NCBI RefSeq assembly: GCF_021012795.1
Contig: NZ_VFYU01000008.1
Coordinates: forward strand, 1 to 64,000
Length of the DNA: 64,000 bases
Direction of reading: 5' to 3'
DNA from: Psychrobacter sp. I-STPA10
GTDB lineage: Bacteria; Pseudomonadota; Gammaproteobacteria; Pseudomonadales; Moraxellaceae
The notes under the pieces are model-generated. The model saw only the letters and a program-made list of their open reading frames with translations, searched no databases and was not told the origin of the DNA. The position numbers and the translations under genes were made by a program. Positions 50,248-61,981 of the stretch are shown in pieces. Each line of letters opens with the position of its first letter. Positions within the stretch are counted from its first letter, which is position 1.

Positions 50248-52052
50248 GCAATTCTGATGATAAGAGCACAATTGAAGATGATTGGCAACAAAATCAACCA
50301 AACCACAATCGCCAACCACCACCTGTAGTCAAAGCGAATAACTGGTATGCTAAGCTGCACCCTTTTGGTAAATCATCTCAACCCACCCAAGCTAAACAGA
50401 TGAATAGCCAGCCACTAAATCTAAGCTTATTTTTTCGCATTTGGCTGGCTGTTGCCATTATTATCATCATCTCAGGTACTGTGGTGTTTATACAACTGTT
50501 TGATTACGTGCGCCCCGTCACCCAACAAGTGCTAGAAGATACCTTAGTAGATACTGCCAAACTGTTAGCCATTAACCTAGAACAGCCAATGGCGACAGGA
50601 GAAATTTATGATGCCAACTATCAAGCATCACTAGACAAAGCCTTTGCTGACCCTGCCCTACCCACAGCACGTTCTTATAACAGTCGCTATATTAACTACC
50701 AAGAGTTGGATACTTTAAGCACTTGGTACCAACAAAAGACCCACAGCAGCTTTCGAGTATATATCACCGATGCCACTGGCAAAGTCATTTATGACTCTCT
50801 AACAGATGCTAACAATGCTGAAGCGGAAAACTATTACAAATGGAATGATGTCTATCTTACGCTCAATGGTCAATATGGCGCACGCACAACTCGAAAAGAC
50901 CCTGAAGATTCTGCCACCTCGATGATGTATGTTGCCCAGCCCATCAAAAATAATAACGGTCATATTATTGGGGTGGTCAGCGTGGGCAAACCCATGGCGA
51001 CCATTTTGCCTTATTTAGATGCCACTCGACAGCGTATGCTCACCACCTGCCTATTTATTAGTTTGTTGGCATTGCTATTGGCAGGGCTAGTGGCATGGTG
51101 GCTGCAACAAAGCATGCAGTTAGTGACCCGTTATACACAATCACTGGCAGAAGATGAAAAAAAACCCTATTTTTATCTGGGACGTGAGCTCAATGAATTG
51201 ACAGACACCATCGAGAATATGAAACATCGCCTAGAGAATCGTGCCTACGTCACTGACTATGTGCACACCCTAACCCATGAGCTAAAAAGCCCATTAACGG
51301 CAATTCGTGCATGTGGTGAGTTATTAGAAGATGAGGGATTAGATAGTGATGATAGACTGATGCTCAGTCAAACCATATCTGAGCAAAGCCTGAAACTACA
51401 ACATCTTATTGATAGATTACTATTACTGGCAAAAATTGAACAACCCACGTTTAAGCTCAATATTGAAAAAATTGACTTAATCGCACTACTACAAACCCTC
51501 ATAGCACACAATGAAAGCAAAAGTCTTAATCACAATATCCCCATTACATTGCACAATGACTATCCATCTGTAGAAGATAACCAATCACCTCTATATATAT
51601 TGGCAGATAAATTTTGGCTTGCTCAAGCCCTACAAAATATCTTGGATAATGCGCTATATTTTGCCCACTCTAGCGTGGTTATTGACATAGAGAATATGTC
51701 TGATTTTGATATGACAAATAAACCTCAGAAACAAGTCATTATCTCGATATTTAATGATGGTGATACCATTCCAGAATATGCGTTAAGTAAGGTTTTTGAA
51801 CGCTATTTTAGCTTATCACACCAACATATTCCTGCCCATTCAAGCCTGCCCTCAGGTAAAAAAGGTACAGGACTGGGTATGACATTGGTCAAGCAAGTCA
51901 TCGAACGGCATACAGGCTCAGTCAGCATTGCCAATATAGATAATAATAATATTGATATTACAACTGATGGCAACTGCGATAACTCCCTCCAAAAATATAG
52001 CACGGCGACAGGCTCTGGTGTCTTAGTCACCGTGCGCTTGCCATCATTATGA
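50244..52052 (+). CDS. creC: Sensor histidine kinase CreC-like
   Basis: A 602-aa protein with a 55-residue Gln/Pro-rich N-terminal extension, TM1 (about 65-88), a periplasmic sensor domain (about 90-260), TM2 (near 272-293), HAMP region, HisKA (VHTLTHELKSPLTAIRACGELL, His near residue 345) and HATPase_c (NILDNALYFAHSS; VFERYFS; GTGLGMTLVKQVIERH). CreC autophosphorylates and passes phosphate to CreB, coupling carbon status to envelope and metabolism genes. The creA and creD partners are absent. ATGA overlap with creB. Confidence 0.85.
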   Translation: MSNSDDKSTIEDDWQQNQPNHNRQPPPVVKANNWYAKLHPFGKSSQPTQAKQMNSQPLNLSLFFRIWLAVAIIIIISGTVVFIQLFDYVRPVTQQVLEDTLVDTAKLLAINLEQPMATGEIYDANYQASLDKAFADPALPTARSYNSRYINYQELDTLSTWYQQKTHSSFRVYITDATGKVIYDSLTDANNAEAENYYKWNDVYLTLNGQYGARTTRKDPEDSATSMMYVAQPIKNNNGHIIGVVSVGKPMATILPYLDATRQRMLTTCLFISLLALLLAGLVAWWLQQSMQLVTRYTQSLAEDEKKPYFYLGRELNELTDTIENMKHRLENRAYVTDYVHTLTHELKSPLTAIRACGELLEDEGLDSDDRLMLSQTISEQSLKLQHLIDRLLLLAKIEQPTFKLNIEKIDLIALLQTLIAHNESKSLNHNIPITLHNDYPSVEDNQSPLYILADKFWLAQALQNILDNALYFAHSSVVIDIENMSDFDMTNKPQKQVIISIFNDGDTIPEYALSKVFERYFSLSHQHIPAHSSLPSGKKGTGLGMTLVKQVIERHTGSVSIANIDNNNIDITTDGNCDNSLQKYSTATGSGVLVTVRLPSL

Positions 52053-52117
52053 CATTAACATATTCTTGCTTGAGCGTTAACTTAACTTATTAATTAACAG
52101 TCTTATGTATCTTATGG

Positions 52118-52546
52118 CTAAGCCTTAGTATTTGATGGATTGGCTTGGCTGTCTTTCCAACGTGCATATCTTTTCAAGTCACGCTCTGCCATTCTTAAAC
52201 ATAAGGCAATCATGATTGCATCATCAATATAACCAATAACTGGAATAAAATCTGGAATAAAATCAATGGGATTAATCACATATAACAGCCCAACCACCAC
52301 CGCTGCAATGGTGGTATAAGGCACAACTCGATAATTTCCCAAATAGTAATCTTTAATCAAACCTAATAACAAAGTCACATCTTTAAGAAAGCGGGATAAA
52401 TCATTGCTATCTTTGAGTTTCTTTTGTAACTTATCTTCCTCATTCAACAAATATTTTATCTTATCTTGATTACGGCGACCTTCATCTTGAGTATTGTACG
52501 TTTTGTCATTACCAGATGAGACATTATCATTTTGTGAAATCATCAT
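52118..52546 (-). CDS. DUF1232 (YkvA-like) membrane protein
   Basis: A 142-aa protein from an ATG at 52546 (AAGGAG upstream; the ATG at 52561 overlaps that signal). It has a charged N-terminal half and one TM hairpin (VPYTTIAAVVVGLLYVINPIDFIPDFIPVIGYIDDAIMIALCLRMAERDLKRY). The PIDxIPDFIPxxGYxDD motif is the DUF1232 hallmark. Function unknown. It is convergent with creC. Confidence 0.88.
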   Translation of the reverse strand: MMISQNDNVSSGNDKTYNTQDEGRRNQDKIKYLLNEEDKLQKKLKDSNDLSRFLKDVTLLLGLIKDYYLGNYRVVPYTTIAAVVVGLLYVINPIDFIPDFIPVIGYIDDAIMIALCLRMAERDLKRYARWKDSQANPSNTKA

Positions 52547-52561
52547 AAAAAACTCCTTCAT

Positions 52562-52986
52562 TAAAGTTTATCTAAATTTAACTGCTGAAATGTCTAAAAA
52601 TATGGCATTACTATAACAACTATTGTGTGTATCTCTAAATAAGTTAAGCGTAACTTTTGCTTAAAATTTGTAAGATCATGCTGAGTTACAAAGCTGTTTC
52701 ATGGTGTTAGGTATCCTCTTCACACTGCTACTTTCATGGCTAATTTCATTGCTGCAATATGAATCATATTTACCACAATCAACACAACTTTATACCAATA
52801 TTAAAAATAATATTTTAATATAAGTTACTGTTATTAATGAAGAAATTATTACAATTAATGAGTATAAATCAGTAGCAGAATGTTATAAATTAGCAGATAA
52901 TTAAAAATGTTTTTTTAATTACGGATTTAAATCATAAGTCCAAAATAGCCTATAAAAGTATGCGGTTAATATAAGGAATATTGTTA
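52562..52986. other. Intergenic region DUF1232 gene / gdhA
   Basis: About 425 nt, AT-rich, divergent promoters expected. AAGGA lies 8 nt before the gdhA ATG. I find no convincing gene, repeat or RNA. Confidence 0.5.
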
Positions 52987-54333
52987 ATGAGTTTACAACA
53001 AGTCATTCAAAAACTAGAAGACCTCTACCCTCATCAACCAGAATTTATCCAAGCGGTTAAAGAAGTCGCTATTACTATTGAAGATATTTATGACAATAAC
53101 ACCAATTATAATACTTATAAAATTTTTGAACGACTTACCGAACCTGATCGTATTATTAGCTTTCGAGTCAACTGGGAAGATGATGCAGGTAATATCCAAG
53201 TAAATCGTGGCTGGCGTGTGCAGTTTAGCAATGCGCTAGGACCTTATAAAGGTGGCTTACGCTTTCACCCCACTGTCAATGAATCTGTCCTTAAATTTTT
53301 AGGCTTTGAACAAATTTTCAAAAATGCACTCACAGGTTTGCCAATGGGCGGCGCTAAAGGTGGCTCTGACTTTGACCCTAAAGGTAAGTCTGACAATGAA
53401 ATCCGCCGTTTTTGTTATGCCTTTATCCGTGAATTATATCAATACATCGGCAAAGATTTAGATGTTCCCGCAGGTGACATTGGCGTTGGTGGTAGAGAAG
53501 TCAGCTATATGTTTGCCATGTACAAAAACCTTACTCATGAATACAGTGGAGTACTTACAGGTAAAGGCGTAGGCTTTGGTGGTAGTCTAATTCGTACGGA
53601 AGCCACAGGTTATGGCGCTGTATATTTCTTAGAAAATATGTTGGCAGTAAATAACGATAACTTACAAGGCAAAAAAGTACTGGTCTCTGGTGCAGGCAAT
53701 GTCTCTTTGCATGCTGCTGAAAAAGCCATCATGCTCGGTGCAACCGTACTCACAGTATCAGACTCTAAAGGTACATTGCATGATGCCCAAGGCTTTGATC
53801 AACAAAAAATTGACTGGCTAAAAGAGCAAAAAGCCTGCCATAAACCACTGGCAGAGTATATAGAAAAATTCGGTGGTGAATGGTTAGAAGGACAAAAACC
53901 GTGGCAGTTTAAAGCGGATATTGCCTTGCCTTGTGCCACTCAAAATGAGGTCGATGCGACAAATGCTCAACAAATGGTCGATAATAGCATTAAATATGTG
54001 GTGGAAGGGGCAAATATGCCACTCACTGCTGAAGCAATTGACGTCATCCGTGAACATCACGTTCACTATGCTCCCGGTAAAGCAGCAAATGCTGGTGGTG
54101 TGGCGGTATCTGGACTAGAAATGTCACAAAACTCAGTACGTCAATACCGCAGTTTTGAAGAACTTGATGAGCAGCTTAAATGTATCATGAGAAATATTCA
54201 TGATGATGCCGCCAGTGCCGCTCAGCAATATGCTAAAGGTGATGAGCCTTGTGTGGATTATATGACAGGTGCCAATATCGCTGGCTTTAAGCGTGCTGCT
54301 GATGCGCTAGTTGCCTATGGTGTGCTAAATTAA
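52987..54333 (+). CDS. gdhA: NADP-specific glutamate dehydrogenase
   Basis: A 448-aa protein (start ATG at 52987, better spaced from AAGGA than the in-frame TTG at 52981). It makes glutamate from 2-oxoglutarate and ammonium with NADPH. Family marks: FRVNWEDDAGNIQVNRGWRVQFS, GPYKGGLRFHPTV, the catalytic Lys in LPMGGAKGGSDFDPKGKS, and DVPAGDIGVGGREV. The coenzyme domain has SGAGNVSLHAAEK (GxGNV), and the end has GKAANAGGVAVSGLEMSQN. Length is standard. Followed by a terminator. Confidence 0.97.
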   Translation: MSLQQVIQKLEDLYPHQPEFIQAVKEVAITIEDIYDNNTNYNTYKIFERLTEPDRIISFRVNWEDDAGNIQVNRGWRVQFSNALGPYKGGLRFHPTVNESVLKFLGFEQIFKNALTGLPMGGAKGGSDFDPKGKSDNEIRRFCYAFIRELYQYIGKDLDVPAGDIGVGGREVSYMFAMYKNLTHEYSGVLTGKGVGFGGSLIRTEATGYGAVYFLENMLAVNNDNLQGKKVLVSGAGNVSLHAAEKAIMLGATVLTVSDSKGTLHDAQGFDQQKIDWLKEQKACHKPLAEYIEKFGGEWLEGQKPWQFKADIALPCATQNEVDATNAQQMVDNSIKYVVEGANMPLTAEAIDVIREHHVHYAPGKAANAGGVAVSGLEMSQNSVRQYRSFEELDEQLKCIMRNIHDDAASAAQQYAKGDEPCVDYMTGANIAGFKRAADALVAYGVLN

Positions 54334-54398
54334 GATTGTTTCAATAATTCAATAATAGTCACCTACTTATTTACCTATCCGTTCAACTATCCAATAGC

Positions 54399-54436
54399 AA
54401 AAGATACCTACAATATTTTGTAGGTATCTTTTTTTA
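54399..54436 (+). terminator. Terminator after gdhA
   Basis: Stem AAGATACCTACA / TGTAGGTATCTT with a T-run, 66 nt after the stop codon. Confidence 0.9.
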
Positions 54437-54479
54437 TTTTAATAGCCTCCACAACTTACTAATATAACTTAAAATATCT

Positions 54480-54812
54480 TTATTGATGATACTGTTTACA
54501 AGAAATATTATATCTTCCAAAACTTAAACTATAGCCATAAGAATTACCATGAATAACTTGATTATCTTTGCAAGTATAATCTGCTTTATAAGTATAATCT
54601 TCACCCCTTGAAGGATATTGAATTGAGAATGTACAGCCTTCTTTAGGAACTTTTATTAAAAAACCGTCTCTTGGGCAGGTATTATCTGGTAGAATCTTTC
54701 CAAAATTCTTATAGTCTAGCTTATTAGTATTCCCACTACTATCACTATCACCACCACAACCTGCTAATACAGCTGCTAACCCTAGTATAGACACTCCTAA
54801 AAGTTTATTCAT
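54480..54812 (-). CDS. Small lipoprotein A (110 aa)
   Basis: A lipoprotein signal MNKLLGVSILGLAAVLAGCGG (lipobox LAGC, Cys19), then a GDSDSSG linker. The mature domain has four cysteines (CPRDGF, GCTFSI, YTCKDNQ, SCKQYH). It is clearly paralogous to the gene at 55878-56279, which has the same signal and linker and similarly spaced CTI..GCKF..YTC..C. No named family. Probably a periplasm- or surface-exposed inhibitor-like domain (the Cys and beta pattern resembles C-type lysozyme inhibitors of the MliC family, tentative). Confidence 0.65.
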   Translation of the reverse strand: MNKLLGVSILGLAAVLAGCGGDSDSSGNTNKLDYKNFGKILPDNTCPRDGFLIKVPKEGCTFSIQYPSRGEDYTYKADYTCKDNQVIHGNSYGYSLSFGRYNISCKQYHQ

Positions 54813-54982
54813 CTCTATTCCTTAAACAAATTAATTTAGATAATTTCTTATTAAAATCAAAATCTTAAATAATTTTATAAAGTATTGTCTAAACTGTAAA
54901 TATTTCTTTAATAAAAATATAAAATTCATAAAAAAATAAGTATAAACTATTATACTTTTACTTCTTTTTTATTAATATTTTA

Positions 54983-55780
54983 TTAATTATCTTCCATTAC
55001 TTCATAAATATGATACGTAAGCTGTGCCACTGGCTGTAACTCAGAGGTGAACTGATAGAAACGTATGTCATAGCTGCCTACCTGCCAACCATCATAAGGA
55101 AGAAAGCTAACCCAGTTTTGGTTGCTATCTGCGACAATATCTTTCTTTTCAAATAACAATACTTGTCCTGTCTCATTATTTACCCACTTTACAAAAACAT
55201 AAGGAGAAGCAGGTACTTGTCCTCGTGTATCTAAATGAGCATAAATTTTGGCATGTTTATTAATTTTAGTGGTATCGATAGAAGTTGCTGGCATGATGGC
55301 ATCAAATGATAATCTCACTTCACCGACCAAGGGCTGATTATCATTTTTTTTATATAACTCCTCCACTGCGCGCTCTGCAAAGCGGCGTTTATCAGCAATA
55401 ACGCTACTGGCATCTTTACTCATAAACTTATCAATGTACTGACCTAATACAAAATCAGGCATGTCATTGATAAGAGCCTTCGCTTGTTCTTCTGTATACT
55501 CATTAATACTTGCTTGTGGTTGGTGATTATCAATTAGTTTATCAGGGTCGGCTTGATTTACGGATATGGATAAGTCAGATGAGTTTTGAGGGTTATCTTG
55601 ACTAGAATCATCATTAATAATTGGGTTATCAAGTTTGCTCGACTGCTGGTTTTGCATCACTGCTTGTTGTTTTGCCTGTAGTAATCTATCCATTTGTTGC
55701 TTGGTCATGGCGATATAGGTGACTAAGCAACCAAGTAAAAAGGCTATAGTAATAGTGGCTATCGTAGTAATTTTTTGCAT
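54983..55780 (-). CDS. Hypothetical membrane-anchored periplasmic protein
   Basis: A 265-aa protein from the ATG at 55780 (MQKITTIATITIAFLLGCLVTYIAM), the only start giving a compact anchor. One TM helix (residues 5-24), then a Gln/Asn/Ser/Asp-rich linker (30-95), a helical region, and a C-terminal beta domain (about 165-265, VRLSFDAIMPATSIDTTKINKHAKIYAHLDTRG ... SYDIRFYQFTSELQPVAQLTYHIYEV) that looks like an Ig-type fold. It sits between two paralogous lipoprotein genes, all on the same strand. No family recognised. Confidence 0.55.
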   Translation of the reverse strand: MQKITTIATITIAFLLGCLVTYIAMTKQQMDRLLQAKQQAVMQNQQSSKLDNPIINDDSSQDNPQNSSDLSISVNQADPDKLIDNHQPQASINEYTEEQAKALINDMPDFVLGQYIDKFMSKDASSVIADKRRFAERAVEELYKKNDNQPLVGEVRLSFDAIMPATSIDTTKINKHAKIYAHLDTRGQVPASPYVFVKWVNNETGQVLLFEKKDIVADSNQNWVSFLPYDGWQVGSYDIRFYQFTSELQPVAQLTYHIYEVMEDN

Positions 55781-55877
55781 TATATATTTACAGTAATTGT
55801 TAAAATCGGAATAATAAAAAAGAAGCATAAATATAATTTATACTTCTTTTAAAAAAGTTTGATATTTTAATACTAAT

Positions 55878-56279
55878 TTAGGATTTGCAAAGAACTGTTG
55901 CTTTATTTTTACCTATTGACAGATTAATAGTTTTTGCTTCAATATTTAATCCACCTTGTGACCCTTTAACCTTATCTCCTATACAGGTATAAGTCAATGC
56001 AGTGCCATTTTGAAGATTTGGATGAGCAAATTTACATCCAGATTTTGTTGCATATACTTCGCTTTTTTCAGCATTAATAGTACAAGCATTATCTGTTGCT
56101 TTATTATACAATTTAACAATACTTCCACCTTCTGATGGTTTAGTAGGCTCAGTCTGTTCTGATGTTTCTTTTTTCTTATCTACATCATTATTGTGACCAC
56201 TACTATCACTATCTCCACCACCACAACCTGCTAAAGCCAATGCCATCCCTAATACAGACATTCCTAATAATTTATGCAT
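55878..56279 (-). CDS. Small lipoprotein B (133 aa), paralogue of A
   Basis: The signal MHKLLGMSVLGMALALAGCGGG (lipobox LAGC) is followed by a GDSDSSGHNN linker, a Lys/Glu/Thr/Pro-rich tract, and a four-Cys C-terminal domain (ACTINAE ... GCKFAHPN ... YTCIGD ... VLCKS). I start at the second Met (56279), because the upstream Met lies within the AAGGAATG ribosome-binding segment. The order of Cys and flanking residues parallels lipoprotein A, so the two arose by duplication, with the 265-aa gene between them. Confidence 0.65.
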   Translation of the reverse strand: MHKLLGMSVLGMALALAGCGGGDSDSSGHNNDVDKKKETSEQTEPTKPSEGGSIVKLYNKATDNACTINAEKSEVYATKSGCKFAHPNLQNGTALTYTCIGDKVKGSQGGLNIEAKTINLSIGKNKATVLCKS

Positions 56280-56423
56280 TCTCATTCCTTATGATTAACA
56301 AATTGATTTTGATAAAAAATTTAGCACGGATGTTAAGTGTATAAATATTTTATAAACTTGTAAAGTCTTATCTCATAAAAATCAGAAATCTCTTTGCTTC
56401 TCTAAAATTATAAAGACGCAAGA

Positions 56424-58121
56424 CTACTTATTGATGTTAGCTTCATTTGCATGATGATGTTCACGCAGTTTTTGTCGTAATACTTTACCAACATTTGATT
56501 TGGGTAATTCATCAATAAACTCAATGTATCTTGGACATTTATATCCTGTCAAATTTTCTAACGCAAATTCTCGAATAGAAGATTCACTTACCGTATCATC
56601 TTCACGTATGATAAATAATTTTAGAGATTCACCTTGACGCTCATCAGGAACGCCAATTAAAGCACAATCTACAATTCCAGGACACTCTGACATCACCGCT
56701 TCCACTTCATTAGGAAATACATTAAAGCCCGAAACCAATACCATGTCTTTTTTACGATCAAGTAAGGTTATATAACCCCGCTCATCCATACTCACAATGT
56801 CGCCACTTTTAAAATAACCATCATGAGTAAACACATCAACATTATCATGATTTAAATATCCTGAAGTAACATTTGGCCCTTTAATACACAGCTCGCCTGC
56901 TTCTCCATAACCTACAGGATTGTCATTTTCATCACGAATAGTCACATCCACACTAGGTAAAGGCAGTCCTATTGTCCCATTATAATTGGTATCTGTGACT
57001 ATATTCGCTGTACCCACAGCGACACCTTCAGTCATGCCCCAACCTTCAATCATGGGACAACCCGTGACTTCAAGCCATTCCCTAGCTGTTTTTTCATTTG
57101 CTGCCATACCACCTGCTTGAGTGACCGTCAATCTAGAAAAATCTAGGTTTTTAAAGTCAGGTTGTTTAAGTAATCCATTAAATAAAGTATTGACACCCGG
57201 AAAAAAATGAAAAGGTTGTTTGGATAATGTTTTAATAAAACCAGGCATGTCCCTTGGATTTGGAATCATGATAAACGTATATCCAGCACGTATACCCAGT
57301 AATGCCAACATAAAAGCAAAAATATGATAAAGTGGTAATGCCATGACCATATTGACATAGACATCTGTAATTTTTTTCGTTGCTGGACGTGACCATGCTT
57401 CTGAAGATAATGCAGCAGCGATAAGATTTCGATGAGAGAGCATTGCGCCCTTAGATAAACCCGTTGTACCACCAGTATATTGATAAATGGCTATGTCATC
57501 TTGAATCGCTTTTGAGGGATAAAAAGACCGCTGGCTACCTATTTTTAATACATCAGTAAATTTGTAAACTTTATGATCGGGATTATCTAGATTATATTTG
57601 GGCACCATTTTTTTGACATTGCGAATAAAAATATTAACTAAAAAACCCTTAAGCCCCATTAGATCGCCCATTTTAGAGACCACAATATTTTTTAGATAGG
57701 TCTCATCAACCACTTGCTCTAAAGCTTGAGCAAAATTATCAATCAAAAATATGGTTTCTGCTTTTGAATCAATGAGCTGATGCTTTAATTCTCTACCTGT
57801 ATATAACGGATTAACAGGTGTACAAATATATCCTGCTTGCAATATGGCAACCATGATAGGTAAATATTGAGGCACATTTGGCATCATTAACGCAATGACA
57901 CTACCTGCTGGTATTTGCTTGTATTGCAACCAAGAGGATATATTAGCCGCTATTTTCTCAATATCAGCATAAGTATGTGTCACTCCCATACAGGTAGTTA
58001 ATGGCAAATTACGATAGCGTGCAAAACTGGCATTAAACAGTTCTGTCACATTATGATAGGTTTCTGTATATATGGTTTCAGGTACACTATCAGGGTAACA
58101 TGCAGTCCAAACTTTATCCAA
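56424..58121 (-). CDS. fadD: Long-chain fatty acid-CoA ligase
   Basis: A 565-aa AMP-forming acyl-CoA synthetase. ATP/AMP motif YTGGTTGLSKGAML near residues 213-226; second motif WGMTEG near 362; FACS signature region GYFKSGDIVSMDERGYITLLDRKKDMVLVSGFNVFPNEVE near 440-480; catalytic Lys in LPKSNVGKVLRQKL near 545. It activates fatty acids for degradation or phospholipid use. The start is TTG at 58121 with a very strong AAAGGAGGG; no ATG is available nearby. Monocistronic. Confidence 0.92.
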   Translation of the reverse strand: MDKVWTACYPDSVPETIYTETYHNVTELFNASFARYRNLPLTTCMGVTHTYADIEKIAANISSWLQYKQIPAGSVIALMMPNVPQYLPIMVAILQAGYICTPVNPLYTGRELKHQLIDSKAETIFLIDNFAQALEQVVDETYLKNIVVSKMGDLMGLKGFLVNIFIRNVKKMVPKYNLDNPDHKVYKFTDVLKIGSQRSFYPSKAIQDDIAIYQYTGGTTGLSKGAMLSHRNLIAAALSSEAWSRPATKKITDVYVNMVMALPLYHIFAFMLALLGIRAGYTFIMIPNPRDMPGFIKTLSKQPFHFFPGVNTLFNGLLKQPDFKNLDFSRLTVTQAGGMAANEKTAREWLEVTGCPMIEGWGMTEGVAVGTANIVTDTNYNGTIGLPLPSVDVTIRDENDNPVGYGEAGELCIKGPNVTSGYLNHDNVDVFTHDGYFKSGDIVSMDERGYITLLDRKKDMVLVSGFNVFPNEVEAVMSECPGIVDCALIGVPDERQGESLKLFIIREDDTVSESSIREFALENLTGYKCPRYIEFIDELPKSNVGKVLRQKLREHHHANEANINK

Positions 58122-60217
<2,096 letters not shown>

Positions 60218-60261
60218 CAGATTAGCATAAAAATCTTGTTATAGAGCGATGCTAATAAGGC

Positions 60262-60331
60262 TAACTAGGCTTTAACCCATTGTTATTTTTATCATAACTT
60301 AAGTTTATTTTATTGGGTTAAAGTCTAGTTA
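60262..60331. repeat. Inverted repeat between purB and the 405-aa gene
   Basis: Arms TAACTAGGCTTTAACCCA (60262-60279) and TGGGTTAAAGTCTAGTTA (60314-60331) match at 17 of 18 positions, with a 34-nt AT-rich loop. There is no T-run, so it is not a classical terminator; it could be a repeat element or a structure in the 5' leader of the next gene. Confidence 0.7.
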
Positions 60332-60343
60332 TTGAGATAAGCC

Positions 60344-61561
60344 ATGCCTACAATTAATAAAAAGAAAATATTATTAGGGATTATCAGCATACCGATTATT
60401 ATTTTTATTGGCTGGTGTTTGTCATTGGCTTATCTACTGTTTATTGAAATCCCATCGCAAGTCCATAATAAAAATATATTAAGCACCTCTTTAAGTGCTT
60501 ATGCAAAAACAACGCTACCTGCTGAAGGTGTTTATCAAGTACTCAATGACTTTAAAGACACCCATCATTTAAATTTATATGAATTATCCGAAGTAGTGGC
60601 ACTCATTGATATTGATGGATTGATACACCGCTATCGGTTTAAAGAAGATATTTATCTTGCTGGTGAATTACAGATTTACCCCCAACGTTTTACTTATCGT
60701 ATAAATAGTGCTGGTGTTAATGATACACGTGATAATGAGATAGTTTATAATCACTTAACAAATACATTGGTAATTACTGACCCATCTATGACGGATATAG
60801 GCTCAATAATTACCACTTACTCTGATACAGATATTTGTCATATTTCATTGCTAATTTTTGATAAAAATCATGATAAAGGGCAAGCTCGCTACTTATCAAC
60901 AAAAAATTCTTTTGGCACTTACTTATCAAGCGACTTTCATAACAGTCAACCAGAGAATCAAAACACACTAGCATATCAAGAATTACAAACAACCAAAAAA
61001 ATTAATCAGCCCAATAACTCCAATCAAAAAGATAAAAGTAAATGTTTTTATCAACAAGTTTGGGATACAAATAACTTTTCATTAAAGCGTGATTTGCCTG
61101 ATAATATCAATGAGGCAAAAATTCAACAAGCACAAATACTAGTGGATACACTCAATACATTTAAACAAAAACATCATCTTGTCAATGGTGCAATAGCAGA
61201 AGTGCTATCAAAAAGTAATTTACCAACCGTTGAGCTAGCCTATCATAATCGTTATCAAGATGGTGATATGTTAATAGCTTCTGATGGGTATCAATTACCA
61301 AACTCTCAATACCAGACATTAACTGCCAATAACAATACATCAGAGCAAACAATGCTGGTGATAATAGAAAATAGCAAGGGTGAACAATATCATGTCATTA
61401 GCAAACCCATAACAGATACTCAAAATATGAATTTACTTGTCTTTATTGATAACAAGGCTTTTATCTATCCTATAGCAAATATGAACTCTGTCACTATTGG
61501 TCAGCCACGAGAAATGAGTTTAAAAAATATTTTTGATGGATTATCAAATATTTTTAGTTAA
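60344..61561 (+). CDS. Hypothetical membrane-anchored protein
   Basis: A 405-aa protein with one N-terminal TM helix (about residues 9-33, LLGIISIPIIIFIGWCLSLAYLLF) and a large extracytoplasmic part. It has an internal duplication: LPAEGVYQVLNDFKDTHHLNLYELSEVVA (near 58-88) resembles AQILVDTLNTFKQKHHLVNGAIAEVLSK (near 262-290), each followed by a beta-rich stretch. No family recognised. First of a series (60.3-64.0 kb) of same-strand genes. Confidence 0.6.
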   Translation: MPTINKKKILLGIISIPIIIFIGWCLSLAYLLFIEIPSQVHNKNILSTSLSAYAKTTLPAEGVYQVLNDFKDTHHLNLYELSEVVALIDIDGLIHRYRFKEDIYLAGELQIYPQRFTYRINSAGVNDTRDNEIVYNHLTNTLVITDPSMTDIGSIITTYSDTDICHISLLIFDKNHDKGQARYLSTKNSFGTYLSSDFHNSQPENQNTLAYQELQTTKKINQPNNSNQKDKSKCFYQQVWDTNNFSLKRDLPDNINEAKIQQAQILVDTLNTFKQKHHLVNGAIAEVLSKSNLPTVELAYHNRYQDGDMLIASDGYQLPNSQYQTLTANNNTSEQTMLVIIENSKGEQYHVISKPITDTQNMNLLVFIDNKAFIYPIANMNSVTIGQPREMSLKNIFDGLSNIFS

Positions 61562-61594
61562 GTAATATTTAGAGATAAAGAAAAAGGATTAACG

Positions 61595-61981
61595 GTGAAG
61601 GGTACGAAAACTTACAAAAGTAAAAGAAATGAAATAATTTTGTATCTCTTAACCATCTCTTTATATATTATTGGTGTTTATACATCAATATCTACTACTG
61701 CTTTATTCCTACTAAATCTTTTATTACTTATTATCATACAGTTGCACTTATTCTGTATTAAGCATGATATAAATTTTATAGATATTCCCTTTTTTAAATT
61801 TAAATTAGATAAAAATCTTATTATTCTTTTACTTTATAGAATAACTATGACTATTTTAATACCATATAACTTTATAATAATATTAAATAATACTTATATA
61901 TATTTAGTGTATATTATCTTTATTTTATTAAATATTAGAATTGGCTCTTATCTTAGTAATAACAATATGAACCGTAAATGA
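61595..61981 (+). CDS. Small multi-pass membrane protein
   Basis: A 128-aa, extremely AT-rich gene. The GTG at 61595 is preceded by AAAGGA. It has about four hydrophobic segments (IILYLLTISLYIIGVY, ALFLLNLLLLIIIQLHLF, IILLLYRITMTILI, YIYLVYIIFILLNI). Its stop overlaps the next ATG (ATGA). No family recognised. Confidence 0.55.
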   Translation: MKGTKTYKSKRNEIILYLLTISLYIIGVYTSISTTALFLLNLLLLIIIQLHLFCIKHDINFIDIPFFKFKLDKNLIILLLYRITMTILIPYNFIIILNNTYIYLVYIIFILLNIRIGSYLSNNNMNRK

